Part shown: piece by piece, positions 6,402 to 6,676 of the stretch
Numbering within the stretch: position 1 is the first letter of the stretch
Layout: every line of letters begins with the position of its first letter
Assembly (NCBI GenBank): GCA_003661185.1
Contig: QMVQ01000087.1
Location: 1-6,676, forward strand
Direction: 5' to 3'
From: Candidatus Alkanophagales archaeon
GTDB taxonomy: Archaea; Halobacteriota; Syntropharchaeia; Alkanophagales; B39-G2
Length of the DNA stretch: 6,676 bases
Position numbers and translations under genes: made by a program
Notes under the pieces: model-generated
What the model was told of the DNA's origin: nothing
The model's input: only the letters and a program-made list of their open reading frames with translations
The model's database searches: none

Positions 6402-6676
6402 ATGTTCAGGAAGGTGCTTATTGCAAACAGGGGAGAGATTGCAATCAGAGTTATGAGGGCTTGCAGGGAGTTGGGAATTAGAACAGTTTCAATATACAGT
6501 TCTGCAGACAGAAGGGCTTTGCACAGACTTTACGCTGATGAGAGCTACTACGTCGGAAGATCTGAGCCTAGGGAGAGTTATCTGAACATAGACAGGATAA
6601 TAGAGATAGCCAAGAAGGCTAATGTAGATGCAATTCATCCAGGTTACGGTTTCCTTGCTGAAAACTTTGAGTTTGC
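6402..6676 (+). CDS. accC: Biotin carboxylase subunit of acetyl-CoA/pyruvate carboxylase (5' part)
   Basis: Ninety-one codons plus two bases of the N-terminus are in the window; the frame is open at the edge. Residues 1-26 read [26 protein letters not shown], the unmistakable start of the biotin carboxylase N-terminal (pre-ATP-grasp) domain. [11 protein letters not shown] at about 78-88 is the second conserved motif. The enzyme uses ATP and bicarbonate to carboxylate the biotin of a carrier protein. In archaea such stand-alone subunits serve as pyruvate carboxylase subunit A (pycA, making oxaloacetate) or as part of an acetyl/propionyl-CoA carboxylase; the N-terminus cannot separate these, so accC is a family label. 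The ATP-grasp domain and catalytic residues lie beyond the window. The ATG has no Shine-Dalgarno site but a TATA-like box 26 bases upstream. It looks functionally unrelated to the condensin genes and starts a new transcription unit. Confidence 0.94.
   Translation, partial: MFRKVLIANRGEIAIRVMRACRELGIRTVSIYSSADRRALHRLYADESYYVGRSEPRESYLNIDRIIEIAKKANVDAIHPGYGFLAENFEF

Overview
The window looks like a chromosomal segment of a euryarchaeon, most likely Archaeoglobales-like or a near relative. The evidence is an archaeal transcription factor B (TFB), an archaeal-style SMC with ScpA and ScpB, AGG/GAG/GGT-biased codons with strongly purine-rich coding strands, and Shine-Dalgarno sites of the GGAGGTGATC type next to apparently leaderless genes. 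The lineage is inferred from memory of related TFB proteins and was not searched. Every supported gene is on the + strand and packing is very tight; the largest gene-free gap is 32 bases.

Layout: bases 1-123 hold an open frame that looks like the Gly/Lys/Arg-rich tail of an upstream gene, possibly the H/ACA snoRNP protein Gar1. It overlaps the start of tfb (47-1021) in another frame. A class I SAM-dependent methyltransferase follows (1028-1612). A BRE/TATA-like element in the methyltransferase's 3' end lies about 25 bases before a GTG-started small coiled-coil protein (1629-1946). That gene is one base from smc (1948-5316), which is followed by scpA (annotated ATG 5325, probably starting further upstream) and scpB (5881-6369). 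A second TATA-like element (6373-6379) precedes the 5' end of a biotin carboxylase gene (6402 to the window edge).

The core of the window is a condensin operon. SMC is the ATPase with long coiled-coil arms, ScpA is the kleisin that bridges the SMC heads, and ScpB is the winged-helix partner that binds ScpA. The small coiled-coil protein at the head of the operon has no name I can give and is the best candidate here for an undescribed accessory factor. TFB serves general transcription initiation. The biotin carboxylase starts a separate carbon-metabolism unit. I see no mobile element, CRISPR array, tRNA or rRNA.

The points most worth checking are the ScpA N-terminus, which continues conserved-looking into the smc 3' end without a standard start codon; the out-of-phase overlap at the left edge built on a 24-bp tandem repeat; and the unnamed coiled-coil gene.
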